From an uncultured Saprospiraceae bacterium (GTDB lineage: Bacteria; Bacteroidota; Bacteroidia; Chitinophagales; Saprospiraceae), in NCBI GenBank assembly GCA_937921825.1, contig CAKZVK010000024.1, positions 24,310-88,309 of the forward strand: a DNA stretch of 64,000 bases, written 5' to 3'. A program made the translations under genes and the position numbers. Below are positions 29,516 to 40,500 of this stretch, piece by piece; position 1 is the stretch's first letter; the number at the start of each line of letters is the position of its first letter. The notes under the pieces are model-generated. The model worked only from the letters and a program-made list of their open reading frames with translations, did no database searches and had not been told where the DNA came from.

Positions 29516-30007
29516 ATGAAAAAAGCGTACAACGTTTATTCTATTCTAGGGAAGGCAGTTAGTAAGGCAGCAATGTTGACTTCAGTGTTTGCGCTTTGTT
29601 TTCTCTTTTCGGGACAAGCTTTTAGTCAAGCATCTGCTCCCGATGCAATTTTTGACGATGCAACTACGATGGAGTTGATGTCTACTGTAAGAAGCAATTC
29701 GGAAAGACTCAATCCTGCATCTATTACCCCAGATGGTGCGCAAAGCATTGCACGTGCATTATACCAGGAATTTAAGGCGGATTATAACCCTGATACAGAG
29801 GGTAATCAAGAAATAGAGATGGAGATCAGAAAGGTCTTTGTTACAACTCTAGTAGATCAACTTAATAAGTCTATTGTTTTCGACCAAGCTTTTACTAGAG
29901 CGCAATCAGCTGCTCAATTAAGGTTTATGAAGTATGGTTCAGGAGCATATACAGGTCCTAACACTGTACCTGTTATTGCAGAGGAGATTATAGCTAAGTT
30001 CTTTTAA
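29516..30007 (+). CDS. Small secreted protein of unknown function, paired with giant protein 2
   Basis: Start set at ATG 29516 (MKKAYNVYS), which gives a good signal peptide ending about residue 38 (SGQAFSQ). The longer open frame from 29423 adds only an unlikely hydrophobic leader. The mature ~125 residues are mostly helical and acidic to neutral (TMELMSTVRSNSERLNP, GAQSIARALYQEFKADYNPD, EMEIRKVFVTTLVDQLNKS), without cysteine and without a T9SS sorting domain. I recognise no family. The stop codon lies 37 bases before the next gene, a 2412-residue HYR/dockerin protein, so they probably share one transcript. The same 11-base sequence AAACTCAATCT precedes both start codons. Confidence 0.7.
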   Translation: MKKAYNVYSILGKAVSKAAMLTSVFALCFLFSGQAFSQASAPDAIFDDATTMELMSTVRSNSERLNPASITPDGAQSIARALYQEFKADYNPDTEGNQEIEMEIRKVFVTTLVDQLNKSIVFDQAFTRAQSAAQLRFMKYGSGAYTGPNTVPVIAEEIIAKFF

Positions 30008-30044
30008 GTAGAAAATTCGATTATAACATAAACTCAATCTTATT

Positions 30045-33000
30045 ATGAAAAAGATTATTAATTTATTAACTCAATCACTAGCAGTACTCTCGCTTGTGTT
30101 AGTGTCTATGTCCTTGGGATATGGACAATGTAGCCCAGGCCAGATTAACGTAGATGTATCTTACACAGCTGGTGGTTTCAATGGTGAAAATGGCTGGTTG
30201 CTGTGGAATGCAACTGCCGGCACCCCTACAGGCCCGATGGCTAGCGCAGCTGCTGGTTGTGATCCAAACGCAACCGTCGTCTATTCAGGTGATGGTGGGA
30301 TGAACCCTGTAGCTGGAACTACATCAATATGTGTTGCAGATGGTTCATCAGTAGAACTTTATCTTTTTGAAACATTTGGTGACGGCTGGTGTGCTCCAGC
30401 TTGTATTGATGTTTCAGTCAATGAGGACGGTTCAAACAATGGTTGTGACCCATTAAGTGTTGCTGCTTTTACTTCTTGTCCAGGGGGACCGAATGCCTTG
30501 TTTAGCGGCGCTACTCCTGAAAATATGGGTACTCCTGCGGGAGGTGTGCTTGCGGCTTCATTCACAGTGACAGGGTCAGGTTGTGCTCCTCCATCGTGTA
30601 GTATTGAATGTCCAGATGATATAGTATTATCTACTGACCCAGGTGTTTGTTCTGCTTTCGTAGAATTACCTGAGCCTGTTTTGACTGGAGATTGTGTAGC
30701 ATCACCTGTAGCTTTCGTTGAAGTAGGTGGTGATTTAGGACTACCTACTTATAATGCTACAGGATTAGATGTTAGTACGTTTACTCTTAACGTGCCTGTT
30801 GATCCAGCAGTTTGTGCATCTTGTTTATCAACTGTTCCTTCCCTTCCTATGGAAATCTGTTTAACAGCTGATTGGGGTGGAGCTACTGCATTTGAATCTT
30901 CAACTGTTACTGTATCTAGTCCTTCTGGCTCAGTTACAGGTGTTTTAGGTTTAGGTGGAGTAGGAGATTGTAATGAAGACTGTATTACTATAGATGTACC
31001 TACATCTTGGTTGTGTGGACCTGGAGGAACTTCAGTTCCTATTACTATAGAATTAGGAGCAGATGCAGATGTTGATAACATTTGTGGTGGTGATGATCCA
31101 CTTTTAGTAAGTTTCGCTATGCCTACGGATTGTGATTTTTATGATATTCAGGGAGCAATCGCTGGAGGTAATTATCCTTTAGGCGAAACTTGTATCACTT
31201 ACCTTGCTACAGGTTCTGGTTCAGCTATCCCAACCGAGCAATGTTCGTTTAAGATAACTGTTGAAGATAACGAAGCGCCTGTATTTACTTGTCCTGTTGA
31301 TCAGACAGTTAACCTACAAGGAGGAGAATGTTGTCAGTTAATTGATTATGCGGTGAATGCAACAGATAACTGTGGCCTTAAGGCGTTCGGTTTAGAGCCT
31401 TCAGTAACAACATTTGATGGTTGTGATCCTTCAGCTGCTGGTGGTTCTACTTTCGATATGATTTATTTTGACATCCAGAATAACGGTTCTAATACTGTAT
31501 TCTTGGAAACTATAAATATCCCAGTTTGGGCTGGATTAGGTTCTGGTACATTTGCTTGGGAAGTTTACATTACACCAGGCACATCAGTAGGTAATGAAAC
31601 TAATTCAGGTGCTTGGACCTTAGCGGGTAGTTTACCTGAGGCAGTTTATTCTGGTGGAGATGTAGCATCAGTGCCTATTACTGGTGGATTTTCTTCTACA
31701 GCTTGTGGTGATGATGGTCTTGCGATAGGACCAGGCGAGTCGCTAGGTATAGCTGCAGGATTCCCTATCCAGTATACTGGTTCATTTGGTATCGAGTACG
31801 TATTTGGTGCTTGTACACCTCCAACTAACGCAGACGGACTTACTCTTATTAGTAACGGAGCGACGACTAATGCTTTTGCTGGTACACTTCTAGCACCTAG
31901 AGGATTCGTGGGTAATTTCGATTACTCTGTTCAGCCAGCTAATGGAAGTGGAAGCTTTGAACTTGTTTCTGGTTTACCATCAGGTTCAGAATTCCCAATT
32001 GGTACTACACAGCAATGCTTCAGAGCAGAGGATTGTTCAGGAAATATGTCTGAATGTAAATTCTCAGTTACTGTTAATGAAATACCTGAGTCAACAAGAG
32101 TTACCTCTTTGACTTGTAATGATAATATTAACGTATCTATAGATGAGAACTGTGAAGTATTCATCAATGCAGATATGTTCTTAGAAGGAACTAACTATGG
32201 ATGTTACTTCAACTGTTATGAAGTATATATCAAGGATGAGCGCGGAGTTATAATCTCTAGTACTTGTTCTGATCCAGAAAAGGGAGAATTGTTCCCAGAT
32301 AAAGACAGAAATCCAGTAGATGTTAATGGTTGTAAAGTACAACTTCCTTGCGGTGAGTATACTTATGAAGTATACGATGCTTGTAATGATAATCTATGTT
32401 GGGGTACATTTACTGTAGAGGACAAGATCGCTCCTATGTTACAATGTCCTAGTAGTTTCACAGTAAATTGTACTGAATCTACTGAGCCAAGAGCTACTGT
32501 CATAGGTGTAAATGCTAATACTCCAGATCCTAGTCCGATGCAGTGGTCTGCTACAGGTAATGGAGCTTCTTTGGATTATGATTTTGGACCTGTTGATCCA
32601 GAATGCATCATTACAGATGTAAATATTCAGATAGTTTTAGATCACGGTTGGGTTCCAGATACAGAGGCGACATTGACTTCTCCTTCAGGTACTACTGTTG
32701 CCTTATGGGGTGGTACAGCTGGTGTTGCACCTTGCTTTAATCCTAACAATGATAATGTTAATGTAATATTCGACGATGAATCCGGTAATGCTTTTGCATG
32801 TCATTCACCAGCTGGTGGTCCAGATCCAAATGTAACACCTCCTGCTGATTGTCTAGGTGTAGCATATGATTATGCTGCTTTAGGCGGTTCTGTTGGGTTT
32901 GGTGCTATGAACTCTCAGGCAGGTGACTTGAGTATGTTTAACGGTGAAAACTGTGGAGGTGTTTGGACTCTTGAGATAGTAGATAACTTTGCCTTTGGTC

Positions 33001-36000
33001 AAGGTGGTTGTTTGAATGAGACTACTTTATTTGTAGAAGGAGATGGTCCAGGAGTTCCGTTACTAGCAGGTACCTTACCTACTATAACAGACTGCGAGGA
33101 TAACTCAAGAAATCAAACTTTTGTTTATGATGCTTCTTGTGGAAAAGAAACAGTGAGATATACTGATAACGTATCTGGTAGCGGATGTGATGGTATGCAA
33201 ATACTAAGAACATGGGTTGCTACAGATGACAAAGGAAATAGTGGAGAATGTGTTCAGACGATAACTGTTGAGTCTATTGGTATTGATACTGAAGGAACTG
33301 ATTGGTTCTGGCCAGATACTGATGTACCTACTATAGCTTGTTTAGATGGTTCTTCTATCAATCCAGATGGCGACTCAGGTATCCAACTGACATGTGGCGC
33401 AGATGCTTCACCAGAAGGAATTATGAAGTATTACTTAGCTGAATATCAAGCTTGTGTACCACCTCCATCTCCGGATGCAGCTGACTACCCAATCTACAGA
33501 GCTAATCTTAAGAGATTTGCAAGAAGTAAGGCTTTCCCTTACGCTGTAACTAACGAAGGATGTGAGTCTGATACTTACCCAGAAGAGACTGCTGTGATAT
33601 TCATGGAAAACACATGTAATATTATCTTCAGCTACAATGATCACGTATTACCAGCTTGTGGTAGTGATTGTTCTGGAAATGAAAAGATCATCAGAGAATG
33701 GACGGCTTTAGATTGGTGTGATGCGAGTACAATAACTCATACTCAGATTATACATTCTAAGGATAACAATGGTCCTCAAGTTGATTTATTAGCGGCATTT
33801 GGTGTTCAATCAACTAATGAAATGACTGTGAGTGCTGACCCTTGGGGTTGTCAAGCAACTTTCACTATACCTGCTCCTGAGCATTTATTAGATGACTGTT
33901 CTGATGATATTACTTATACAGTTAGTGGGCCAGCTAATCTTAGTTTTTCAAATGGCGCATGGCAAGTAAGTGGCGCACCAAGAGGTGTTCACACATATAC
34001 TTATACAGCAGTTGATTGTTGTGGTAATGAAGGAACGGCTACTTTAACAGTAACTGTTGTAGATAATACACCACCTATTCCAGTTGTAATTAGAGATGTT
34101 GTTGTAGGGATGACTTATGCACCATCTAACCCAGAAGGGGGATCTGCAAAAGTATTTGTAGACCAAATAGATAACGGATCTCATGATGGAGATTGTGGAA
34201 GAGTTAAGACATACATTAGAAGAATGGATGGCGAGAACTGTGGAAACCCAGGTAACAATACCTTCGCAAACTTCAATGATTTACCAAATAACGTTCAGAC
34301 ACCAATAAATCATGATAGAAATGATCCAGATGGTGGTCAATTCGTTAAGTTCTGTTGTGCAGACTTGTTGAATGATTCATTTGATGGTGGAGATTTAGAT
34401 GGTGATGGAATCAATGATTATGTAATCATACCTGTAGAGATAGCTGTATGGGATGATGCGGATGGTGACGGATGGCCAGGAAGTTCTCTTGGAGATAGAT
34501 TGTCTGTGACATGGGCTAATGTAAGATTAGAAGCAAAAGTTGCTCCTATCTTAACTTGTCCTCCTGATGCAACTATTGAATGTGATCAAGATGAGAATTC
34601 AATGTTAGTTATTCAGTCTTTCTTAGGTGGAACGGCGACAGCAGTATCTAACTGTGGGACTCTTGATGTTGAATATACTGATGAATGTGATGAAGATTTC
34701 AATAAAGCTTGTCACCATGGTATTGTTATAAGAACATATACTATACCAGGTACTCAAATGACTTGTGAGCAAGAGATTACAATTAATGAGCCAGGTGTAG
34801 GCACAACTGAGTATTTCTCAGGTAGTTATTACCTGACTGATGCTAATGGTGATTACATACTACAGAATAATGGAAGACCTATCGAAAATGACAATGTTAC
34901 TTTCCCTTATGAAGGTGATGCTGTGGATGTTGAAAACGATGATTTCGATGACTTCTCTGAAGTAGAGCTTGATTGTGTAGATGGAATGTTAGAAGATGAG
35001 CCTACATGGGTTGCTGAAGGCTGTGGTTTAATTGGATGGTCTTTAGAGTCTGATACAATCTATCTTGAAGGAGATGCTTGTGTTAAAGTAATAAACAAGT
35101 ACTGTGTAATTGACTGGTGTCAGTATGATCCAAGTTTACCTGGAAGAGTACCAACTAATGGTGACATGAAAGGAAACGAAGAGAACCCAGGTAAGTGGTG
35201 CTGGACTGTAATAGGAAAGTTAAGAGACGAAGTTGCTCCATCAGTAACAGCTACAGATGCTGAATTCCCTGCTCAGCCAGGTGGAGGTGGATCAGGTGGA
35301 TTCCCTACATCATTGAACTGTGTAGGTACAGCTCAGATGTCTGCAGTAAGTAATGATGATGCTTCTGATTGTCCAAGTGACTGGATTAAGTGGGTAGTAT
35401 ATGTAGATAGTTATGATGACGGTACTCCTAACTGGGAGTGGAGTTCATTCATTGCTCCTGATGATGGTAACCAAATACCATGTTGGACAGATACTAACGG
35501 AAATGGTATTCCTGATGTAAGAGTCGGAAGTGGCACATGTAACTTTGATAATGCTGATAGTAATGGAACAGCTCCAGGTGAGACGTTCACTATTAACATT
35601 CCAGAAACATATCCTGCAGATTGTGATGGTTCTACTAGACACAAAGTAAGCTGGACTGCATTTGATGGTTGTGGTAATATTTCTTCTACAACAAGTTATT
35701 TCACAATAACAGATCAGAAGGCACCAACTCCTTACTGTGTGAACTTAAGTACTGCGTTAATGGATATCCCTGTAGGTGGAAGTCCTGAAGATGCAATGGT
35801 TGAACTATGGGCTATTGATTTCGATAGAGGTAGTTTCGATAACTGTACAGATGATGAGAACTTGTTATTCACGTTCACAGATGATGCTTCTACAGTTATA
35901 CCTGAGTTCAGAAGTGCAGCTATGACATTCACTTGTGAAGATTTAGCTGGAGGTAATCCTGCATTATTAACTCTTCCTATCTATGTATGGGATGGTTGTG

Positions 36001-37283
36001 GTAACAGAGATTTCTGCTTAGTTAACTTGAGATTGACTGATAACAACAATGCTTGTGGAATACCTACTACAGGTAGTACAATAGCAGGTGTGGTTCAGAC
36101 AGAAGAAGGAGAGACAGTAGAAGATGTTGAAGTTATGAATGAGCAGATGCCTAACACATCTATGCTTATGGAAATGACTGACGATATCGGTCACTTCATG
36201 TTCGCAGGAAATGACAGAGGTGAAGATTATGAGATATCTGCAAGTAAGAACAATGATTACTTGAATGGTGTAAGTACAATTGACCTTGTTAAGATTCAGA
36301 GACATATTTTAGGTCTTGAATTACTTGACAGTCCTTACAAGATGATTGCAGCTGACGTTAATAGCGATGGTGCAGTAGACGGTAGAGACCTTGTAGAGCT
36401 TAGAAAACTAATCTTAGGAATCTATACTGAGTTACCTCAGAATGGTAGCTGGAGATTTGTAGATGCTACTCAGACATTGGATATCAATAATCCATGGAAC
36501 TTCAATGAGAAGATAGAAGTTAAAGATCTTTCTTCTAATATGATGACTGAGGACTTTGTAGGTGTGAAAGTGGGTGATGTTAACAATAGTGCTATTGCTA
36601 ACTTAGCTACAGGAACTACTGAGATGAAGTCTGGTAATGTAATCAACATTGATTTCGCTGATGTACAAGTTGAAGCTGGTCAAGAAGTTGAGGTTCAAGT
36701 AAATGCAAATGTTACTGATCTTTACGGATACCAATTCACAATGTCAACTCCAGGATTACAGCTTGTAAATGTTACAGCTGGTGATCTAGATGTAACAGAA
36801 GCGAACTTTGGAGTATTCAATAATGTTTTAACTACAAGTTGGAATTCTACAACTGGTGTTAATACTACTGATAACTTATTCACTATGACGTTCAAGTCAA
36901 ATGTTTCAGGAAGTCTTTCTGAGATACTAGGATTGAACAGTAGCATAACTTCTGCTGAAGCTTATGTAGGATCTAACTTAGAAATCGTAGACATCGCATT
37001 AAACAATGCAAATGGTACGTCTGAGTTCGCTCTACATCAGAATGAGCCGAATCCATTCAGAACAACAACTGAAATAGGATTCGTAATGCCAGAGACAGCT
37101 GATGCTACAATGACTGTATATGATGTGACTGGAAAAGTTATTACTGTTATTAACGGTAATTACACTAAAGGTTACAACACTATAGAATTGAGTAAATCTG
37201 ATTTAGGAGCTAGTGGTGTTCTTTACTATCAATTAGATAGTGGTGACTTCACTGCAACTAAGAAGATGATTATAATCGAATAG
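30045..37283 (+). CDS. Giant HYR-type surface protein with dockerin-like, cohesin-like and T9SS domains (member 2, largest)
   Basis: 2412 residues, signal peptide 1-28 (SLGYGQ). The N-terminal beta-rich, Cys-containing region includes FETFGDGWCAP. HYR domains follow (e.g. IECPDDIVLSTDPG at ~185). The shared Cys module ending CWGTFTVEDK lies near 690-795, then a proprotein-convertase-like P-domain (~830-1010, ATLTSPSGT, GGVWTLEIVDN). A YY...PYAV module sits near 1120-1215 with EWTALDWC. The DNGSHDGDC...RR...FCC module (~1370-1450) carries an Asp/Gly-rich insert (DLDGDGINDY), likely calcium-binding. PTPYC ... ELWAIDFDRGSFDNC (~1890-2000) precedes a carboxypeptidase-regulatory-like domain. The dockerin-like pair is at ~2071-2135 (AADVNSDGAVDGRDL), then a cohesin-like domain (~2195-2310) and a type A T9SS sorting domain. 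No catalytic motif seen. Confidence 0.85.
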   Translation: MKKIINLLTQSLAVLSLVLVSMSLGYGQCSPGQINVDVSYTAGGFNGENGWLLWNATAGTPTGPMASAAAGCDPNATVVYSGDGGMNPVAGTTSICVADGSSVELYLFETFGDGWCAPACIDVSVNEDGSNNGCDPLSVAAFTSCPGGPNALFSGATPENMGTPAGGVLAASFTVTGSGCAPPSCSIECPDDIVLSTDPGVCSAFVELPEPVLTGDCVASPVAFVEVGGDLGLPTYNATGLDVSTFTLNVPVDPAVCASCLSTVPSLPMEICLTADWGGATAFESSTVTVSSPSGSVTGVLGLGGVGDCNEDCITIDVPTSWLCGPGGTSVPITIELGADADVDNICGGDDPLLVSFAMPTDCDFYDIQGAIAGGNYPLGETCITYLATGSGSAIPTEQCSFKITVEDNEAPVFTCPVDQTVNLQGGECCQLIDYAVNATDNCGLKAFGLEPSVTTFDGCDPSAAGGSTFDMIYFDIQNNGSNTVFLETINIPVWAGLGSGTFAWEVYITPGTSVGNETNSGAWTLAGSLPEAVYSGGDVASVPITGGFSSTACGDDGLAIGPGESLGIAAGFPIQYTGSFGIEYVFGACTPPTNADGLTLISNGATTNAFAGTLLAPRGFVGNFDYSVQPANGSGSFELVSGLPSGSEFPIGTTQQCFRAEDCSGNMSECKFSVTVNEIPESTRVTSLTCNDNINVSIDENCEVFINADMFLEGTNYGCYFNCYEVYIKDERGVIISSTCSDPEKGELFPDKDRNPVDVNGCKVQLPCGEYTYEVYDACNDNLCWGTFTVEDKIAPMLQCPSSFTVNCTESTEPRATVIGVNANTPDPSPMQWSATGNGASLDYDFGPVDPECIITDVNIQIVLDHGWVPDTEATLTSPSGTTVALWGGTAGVAPCFNPNNDNVNVIFDDESGNAFACHSPAGGPDPNVTPPADCLGVAYDYAALGGSVGFGAMNSQAGDLSMFNGENCGGVWTLEIVDNFAFGQGGCLNETTLFVEGDGPGVPLLAGTLPTITDCEDNSRNQTFVYDASCGKETVRYTDNVSGSGCDGMQILRTWVATDDKGNSGECVQTITVESIGIDTEGTDWFWPDTDVPTIACLDGSSINPDGDSGIQLTCGADASPEGIMKYYLAEYQACVPPPSPDAADYPIYRANLKRFARSKAFPYAVTNEGCESDTYPEETAVIFMENTCNIIFSYNDHVLPACGSDCSGNEKIIREWTALDWCDASTITHTQIIHSKDNNGPQVDLLAAFGVQSTNEMTVSADPWGCQATFTIPAPEHLLDDCSDDITYTVSGPANLSFSNGAWQVSGAPRGVHTYTYTAVDCCGNEGTATLTVTVVDNTPPIPVVIRDVVVGMTYAPSNPEGGSAKVFVDQIDNGSHDGDCGRVKTYIRRMDGENCGNPGNNTFANFNDLPNNVQTPINHDRNDPDGGQFVKFCCADLLNDSFDGGDLDGDGINDYVIIPVEIAVWDDADGDGWPGSSLGDRLSVTWANVRLEAKVAPILTCPPDATIECDQDENSMLVIQSFLGGTATAVSNCGTLDVEYTDECDEDFNKACHHGIVIRTYTIPGTQMTCEQEITINEPGVGTTEYFSGSYYLTDANGDYILQNNGRPIENDNVTFPYEGDAVDVENDDFDDFSEVELDCVDGMLEDEPTWVAEGCGLIGWSLESDTIYLEGDACVKVINKYCVIDWCQYDPSLPGRVPTNGDMKGNEENPGKWCWTVIGKLRDEVAPSVTATDAEFPAQPGGGGSGGFPTSLNCVGTAQMSAVSNDDASDCPSDWIKWVVYVDSYDDGTPNWEWSSFIAPDDGNQIPCWTDTNGNGIPDVRVGSGTCNFDNADSNGTAPGETFTINIPETYPADCDGSTRHKVSWTAFDGCGNISSTTSYFTITDQKAPTPYCVNLSTALMDIPVGGSPEDAMVELWAIDFDRGSFDNCTDDENLLFTFTDDASTVIPEFRSAAMTFTCEDLAGGNPALLTLPIYVWDGCGNRDFCLVNLRLTDNNNACGIPTTGSTIAGVVQTEEGETVEDVEVMNEQMPNTSMLMEMTDDIGHFMFAGNDRGEDYEISASKNNDYLNGVSTIDLVKIQRHILGLELLDSPYKMIAADVNSDGAVDGRDLVELRKLILGIYTELPQNGSWRFVDATQTLDINNPWNFNEKIEVKDLSSNMMTEDFVGVKVGDVNNSAIANLATGTTEMKSGNVINIDFADVQVEAGQEVEVQVNANVTDLYGYQFTMSTPGLQLVNVTAGDLDVTEANFGVFNNVLTTSWNSTTGVNTTDNLFTMTFKSNVSGSLSEILGLNSSITSAEAYVGSNLEIVDIALNNANGTSEFALHQNEPNPFRTTTEIGFVMPETADATMTVYDVTGKVITVINGNYTKGYNTIELSKSDLGASGVLYYQLDSGDFTATKKMIIIE

Positions 37284-37311
37284 TACTAGAATAAAATCGG
37301 TTTTTGGGATG

Positions 37312-37344
37312 GCCTCTCTCCACTTGTGGAGGGGGGCTTTTTTT
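37312..37344 (+). terminator. Strong hairpin terminator after giant protein 2
   Basis: Eleven-base arms GCCTCTCTCCA (37312-37322) and TGGAGGGGGGC (37327-37337), with G-U pairs and a 4-base loop, precede a run of seven T. The preceding TTTTTGGGATGG recurs before the next giant gene's terminator. Confidence 0.9.
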
Positions 37345-37428
37345 ATTTACATATGATGAACTAAATATTAAAATATTTATATGTGATAAATACTACTAAT
37401 ATGTTACAACTACATATTATAAAAAATC

Positions 37429-37436
37429 TACATTTG
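37429..37436 (+). promoter_or_regulatory. Possible -7 element of giant protein 3 gene
   Basis: TACATTTG matches TAnnTTTG exactly, about 135 bases before the start codon. Only a poor -33 match (TTA at 37404) lies upstream. Confidence 0.35.
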
Positions 37437-37571
37437 TTAAGTCTTAGCATCTCTCTCAGGATGATGAGACCCTTTTCAACAACCTAGGAATACTAATAGA
37501 TCCGTATTAAAGTAAACTGATTTTTATCTGGGTGGCAGAATGTCACTACCCCAAACAGTAAAAAATTTAAA

Positions 37572-40500
37572 ATGGATCTCATGAAGTATTTGAATCTCTG
37601 CCAAGAGAAAAGTGTAGAATTGTGTCTGATTATAGCGGTTATGCTTATAACTGCGGTCTCAGGATACAGTCAGTGTTCTCTTTCCTGCAACGGTACCACA
37701 CAGGTATCCCTTAGTTCCACATGTAATGCTATAATTACACCTAACATGATACTCAGCGATAATGGTATCTCCTGCATGGGTGGTTCTTTATCAGTTGTTG
37801 TATCGGATGATTATGGTCCAATGCCTGGAGGGAACGAAGTAACTTCTGAATACATGGGTCAGACTTTAACTGCAATGGTTATTGATGCAACGAGTGGAAA
37901 TTCTTGCTGGGGTAATATAATTATAGAAGATAAGCTAGGACCAGCGATTACTGACTGTCCTATGGGTTTCATCACTATGGATTGTCCAGATATGACAACA
38001 TATTCTGGACCTACATTTACAGATAACTGTGATGGTGATCTGACAGCTGTGCTGCTAACAGAAGATATTACTACGCCTTGTGATCCAGGAATAATAAAAG
38101 AAATAGTACAGACGTACTCTGCTGTAGATAATAAAGGAAACGTCGCCACTAATCAGTGTACTGTTAGATTAAGACTAAACAGATTCAGCTGTGATAGAGT
38201 AACTTATCCTGACAGTCTTTTGATTAGTGATAATACAGCCCTTAGTTGTGCAGTGGTATCAGATTATGATGCAAATGGCAATGGAAGAATAGACGAAGGT
38301 GAATTAACACCGGCAGAGTTTGGAGTTCCATTCTATACTTTAGAGCCTGAGCCAGGTGTATTTGATACTGTCTTGCTATATCCGTATCCAGACATCTACT
38401 GTAATACAGTTGTAACTTTTGAAGACATAGTATTACCTAAGATTGGTTGTACACAAAAGATAATGAGAAGATGGTTAATTAATGAATGGCACTGTGATGG
38501 TGAGAATTCATGTAATTATACTCAGTTAATAGAAATTACAGATAACGAGGGACCAGAAGTTACATGTCAGCCAACACTGGAACTTACGACAAATACTCTT
38601 ATTGCTGCTCCGGGAGGTACTTATGGTGATTTCAATTGTGGCGCTGAGGTCAGCTTACCATTACCAGAAGGTACTGATAACTGTTCTGAAGATATCAAGT
38701 ACGACGTTACATACCCAACAGGTCATATCAATGATTACGATGGAGGCAAGATAACTTTACCGATGGGTACTAATGTGGTTTTGTTTACAGTTTATGACGA
38801 TTGTTATAACTCATCTACTTGTCACATAGCACTTAATATAGTAGACAATACTCCGCCAATAGCTATTTGCGATCAGAATACGACTGTAAGTTTGACTTCT
38901 GGTGGAACTGCAACTGTAAGATCAGAATCATTTGATGATGGATCTTATGATGATTGTAAAATGCATTGCTCATTAGTAAGAAGAATGGATAATGGTACAT
39001 GCGTATGTCGAGTACCTGAGTTTTGCGACCTCACTTATTTAGGCAATAGAAATGGTTCTAATTATTACTTATCTAACTATAAGATAGCAGCATCGATAGC
39101 TAAAAATAGAGCAACTTCATATGGAGGTGGTTTAGTAACATTTGAAGACGAGGATGAAGAATCTTGGTTGACAGGGGAAGTAAGGAAAAGATGGAGTGAC
39201 AGGTTCTGGATAGGAATAAAAAGACAGGGCGATGCTTTCTTGAATGAAGATCACACCGCACTAGAATATACTAATTGGGCTACTGATCAACCATCATTAG
39301 GTATAGGTGAAGACTGTGTCATGGTTACTCCAAACAATCAATGGAACGATGCACCTTGTAGCAGTGAACAAAGATATGTACTCGAAATCGCAGAAGGATG
39401 CGGCTTCTCTAGTGGGGCTAAGTTCTGTTGTGAAGATGCAGGAGCTGAGCATATGGTAGTTCTAAGAGTGGTAGACTTTTATGGAAACTTCAATGATTGT
39501 ATGGTCAGCTTGACTGTACAAGATAAGTCTGCACCAAGATTAACTTGCCCGAGCAATATGACCGTTGATTGTGATCACTTATATGATAGAAATGATTTAG
39601 ATAGTGCATTCGGAAGCTTAGAGATAGGAGAGAGCTGCGGCTCTAATATATTCCCATCTGTAGATATTGACTTTGACGAATGTGGCTCTGGTACTATCAC
39701 AAGATTATGGAATGCGCATGCTACTGATGATATTAATTCACAGATAGTAAGTCATTGCAAGCAGATTATTACATTCGAGAATAACAATCCATTTGATGGA
39801 GATGAGATAATATGTCCTGTACAGGATACCACTATCACAGGTTGTGATATACCTGGTAATTTTGGACCTGAAGTTATGGGAACTCCAACCTACCTAGCTG
39901 GTGTATGTGATAGAATAGGAGTTGACTTTGATGATAGATTATTCAACTTTAATAATAACAATGGAGACGCTTGTTTCAAGATTATTAGAACGTGGGATAT
40001 TATAGATTGGTGTCAGATAGATCCACTTACAAATTCTAACAGAACATGGAGCTGTCATCAAGTAATAAAAGTTTCAAACAGCATAAGACCAGTTATATCT
40101 GGAGATAAGGCTGTAAATATTTGTAGCTATGATGCTAGTTGTTCACAAGCAGATGTAGAGCTAGAAGTATGGGGAGAAGATGATTGTACAGAAGCTGCTA
40201 ATCTGAAATGGTCATATAGTGTATTCTTAGGATCTATTGATTCTGCCCCTAATTTATCTGCAACGCCTGATTCAACAGTAACTGGTACTGGTGATCATGT
40301 AGTAGCAAGTGGTAAGTATCCATTAGGAAGTCATATAATCAGGTGGACATTTTTTGATGGTTGTGGTAATGCTGCAACCTCGGATCAGCCATTTACTGTA
40401 ACAAATTGTAAAGCAGCAACTGCATATTGTATCAACGGTCTTGCAGTAGAACTAATGCCAATAGATGAAGAAGAAGATGGTATTATCGATTTTGGAATGA

